64,000 nt of DNA. It comes from Tachypleus tridentatus (taxonomy: Eukaryota > Arthropoda > Merostomata > Xiphosura > Limulidae). Under the pieces are notes generated by a model. It did no database searches. It saw only the letters and a program-made list of their open reading frames with translations, and was not told the DNA's origin. Positions 61,946 to 64,000 of this stretch are shown in pieces (position 1 is the first letter of the stretch; every line of letters starts with the position of its first letter). The stretch is taken from assembly GCF_004210375.1 (NCBI RefSeq), contig NC_134834.1, positions 145,051,009-145,115,008 on the forward strand. The letters are read 5' to 3'. A program made the translations under genes and the position numbers.

Positions 61946-62253
61946 ACGCCAGATCTGGCTTAATATTTTGTTGGTTGGCTTAAAAATTTCTATTACAAAT
62001 TGTAAAAATAATAGGTTATACTTTTCCTTTAGAAAAGGGTATTATTCTATCTGCTTAGCCTATTTTTCACAAATCTCTATTTCTGACTTCGTTATGGCAA
62101 CACTGATCTAAGGTCAGCATAATGATAAAACTCAAGTGCTTGAATAATTTTTTTTATTAAGAAGCTATTATGTGTCCTTGAAAATGCTTTGGAAGTATCA
62201 AAGATATAAGAATACATTTTTAGACAAATTAATAATTAATTGTCACCCTTATA

Positions 62254-64000
62254 GTGGATAAGTGGCTGAATATCAGTAATAAATTGGATACGAGTAAAAT
62301 GTTTCATCGTTGTTATCGTTATATGCAAGCACTTCAATGTAGGATGGTACAAGAATTGCCGAAAAAAGAAAGTATGATGAAAGTTTTATTGAATACAGTT
62401 TTACATGGACAGCTAATGAAGATGGGCCTAGTGGGCTGCGTGTTTAATGTGAAACAGTGTTGAGTAACAGTAGTTTGTATCCAGCAAAGTTTAAACGGCA
62501 TCTATAAACCAAACACTCCAACTTAAAAACTCCAACTTCCGAGCATTTCAAAAAGAAAGTGTTTGCAATTAAATGCAAGGAAAACTACCCTTCGTTCATT
62601 TGTCCATTAGGACAACAAAGGTGTTCTTATTGCTTCATATCGTATCAGTTACCGTATTGCAAAAGCAGGTGAATCTCGTACAAATGCAAAATATTTGGTA
62701 GAGTGCACGATTGATGAGAAATTTCATAAAAACATTAACTCTGTGCTCCTTTCTGATAACTCGGTTTGTCGAAGAATCAAGGATATGTTAGCAAATTGCT
62801 TAACGGAGTCAATAAGGCGAGTTAAAGCGAGTCCAACTTTTTCGCTTCAGATGGATGAATCAACAGGTGTCGCAGGTTATGCGATGTTGTTTGTGTTTAT
62901 TCGCTATATTCATGAAGTTAGTTTTGAAGAAGACATGCTAAATTGCAAACCTTTGCCTACTCAAACAACAGGCGAAGAAATATTTAAACTGATACATTTA
63001 TTTATGGAAGAACACGAGATCCAATGGTAATTTTGCTCAAGTATTTGCATTGATTGGACATTAGCTATGATTGGAAATTTTTCAGGCGCAGTGGCACGCA
63101 TAAAAAGAAAGAACTCGGACATCGAGAGTATCCACTGATGTCTTCATCGTCTTGCACTTGCAATGAAACGAATGCCAGAAGACTTAAAAGAGGTATTGGG
63201 TGATATCACAAAAATAGTTAATTTTATGAAATCAATACCACTCAATGCGAGGATCTTCAGTTTACAATGTGAGGATATGGGAAGTTTGCATAAATATTTG
63301 CTGCTTCATACTGAAGTCCGATGGCTTTCGTGGGGAAAAGTGCTTGCTCAGTTTTACGAATTGAAGAGGAGATATGTTTCTTTTTATGTGAATGCCATTT
63401 TGAACTTGCATACAAATTATGGAACGAATGTTGGATACAGAAAGTGCCTTACCTTTCGGATGTATTTGCCTATCTAAATGAAGTGAACACTGCAATGCAG
63501 GGTACCAGGGTAACATACTTCAAAGCTCAGAGTAAAATGGAAGCACTTCAACGGAAACTAAAACTATGGGGTGAATGTATACTTATGGAAAAACTTGACT
63601 GCTTTGAAAATATGTGTTTTTTACTTATAAATGAAATTCCCTTAAGTGAAGATGCAAAAGTTTCAGTCTTGCAGCAAGACTTCCAGTCTTTGTGTACAAC
63701 TACTGGGGGGTACTTCCCTCCTTTTTTAGACGAATTACTGTGGATTCAAAAATCCCTTTGTTGACTCTTCAAATACCAACGAATTGCCTTTGAAAGAGAA
63801 AAAACAGCTTATAGACATTTCAACTGATTACACCCTAAAACAAAATTTCAGCAGGAAGAAATTACACAATTTTAGATCCAAATGGTCATGGAATACCCTG
63901 AAATAAGTAACAGAGCTTTGAAAATTTTGATGCGTTTTCTAACAACATATCTTTGTGAGCAAACATTTTCACTATATACAGTTACAAAGACCAAATTTAG
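62254..64000 (+). pseudogene. hAT transposase-like protein (ZBED5/SCAND3-type), frameshifted, cut by window end
   Basis: The pieces occur in family order. MDKWLNISNKLD opens at 62254. SYRISYRIAKAGESRTNAKY (about 62635) is followed by LQMDESTGVAGYAMLFVFIR with the catalytic Asp of the RNase-H fold, and TTGEEIF. Then come FSGAVARIKRK, LALAMKRMPEDLKEVLGDIT, FMKSIPLNARIFSLQCEDMG, LLLHTEVRWLSWGKVLAQFY, and a frameshift near 63370. Finally there are YLSDVFAYLNEVNTAMQGTR, GYFPPFLDELLWIQ and RALKILMRFLTTYLCEQTFS, the hAT dimerisation region. The CCHC/BED finger region is largely lost between 62463 and 62600. ZBED5-like genes are domesticated in vertebrates. Stops and frameshifts here indicate a dead element, not a domesticated gene. 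Confidence 0.88.

Larger units (their letters stand above)
60454..64000 (+). mobile_element. hAT element, ZBED5-like, left end to beyond the window
   Basis: The left end begins CATGGATTTTCAAACTATGC, then TCCGCCAG and GGAGCTCCGCGAGG, typical of hAT ends of the ZBED/Buster group (CAGxGxTTxTCAAAC...CCGCG). The transposase gene lies at 62254-64000. Between them a LINE tail and a MITE are inserted. The right end is not in view. Confidence 0.75.

Noticed and set aside
1..64000. CRISPR arrays, operons, bacterial promoters or riboswitches
   Set aside because: Spliced genes and animal retroelements show a eukaryotic nuclear sequence. No regularly spaced direct-repeat array was seen.

Overview
This is a eukaryotic, strongly AT-rich window. 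It is dominated by one large multi-exon gene on the + strand, the animal gene melted (vertebrate VEPH1). I rebuilt 15 coding exons between 3186 and 46839. All splice phases fit, and the joined frame encodes 945 residues from an ATG to a TGA. The protein has a conserved helical N-terminal half, a Ser/Thr-rich middle, a conserved C-terminal block and a terminal PH domain. The long repeat-filled introns, an arthropod-like melted protein and tRNA-derived SINEs of a type I associate with horseshoe crabs suggest a chelicerate, perhaps Xiphosura. That placement is inference.

Layout: 1-3155 is intron 1 or upstream sequence with DIRS-like remnants. Introns 2-6 (3395-16817) hold a DIRS RNase H fragment (8.3-8.8 kb) and a 1,037-bp internally deleted hAT element with intact ends (12159-13195). 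Intron 7 (17036-25296) holds a pogo/Tigger-like palindrome, two decayed Tc1-like elements, a solo Penelope-like terminus and a decayed gene of an uncharacterised arthropod repeat family. Intron 9 (28336-35240) holds two Penelope-like retroelements. One keeps an open reverse transcriptase frame; the other keeps a GIY-YIG endonuclease region and inverted terminal arms. Introns 10-15 hold SINE-like and palindromic repeats. Intron 12 appears to be a GC-AG intron.

Downstream of melted (46.8-58.5 kb) are a palindromic Penelope-type terminus, a C2H2 zinc-finger pseudogene, SINEs, MITE-like palindromes, short tandem duplications and a possible 3' end of an unidentified gene on the - strand (57327 down to about 51723). 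From 58.5 kb to the end there is nested transposon debris: a CR1-like LINE tail, another LINE RT remnant, then a ZBED5-like hAT element that starts at 60454 and runs off the window, with a Jockey/I-like LINE tail and a CRE-bearing MITE inside it.

The only firmly supported host gene is melted. In flies its PH-domain product links insulin/TOR signalling to the membrane. Everything else recognised is mobile-element derived, apart from the weakly supported - strand gene tail. The most unusual theme is the Penelope-type terminal repeat, seen at six places, several of them self-complementary, with a hammerhead-ribozyme-like core on one strand.
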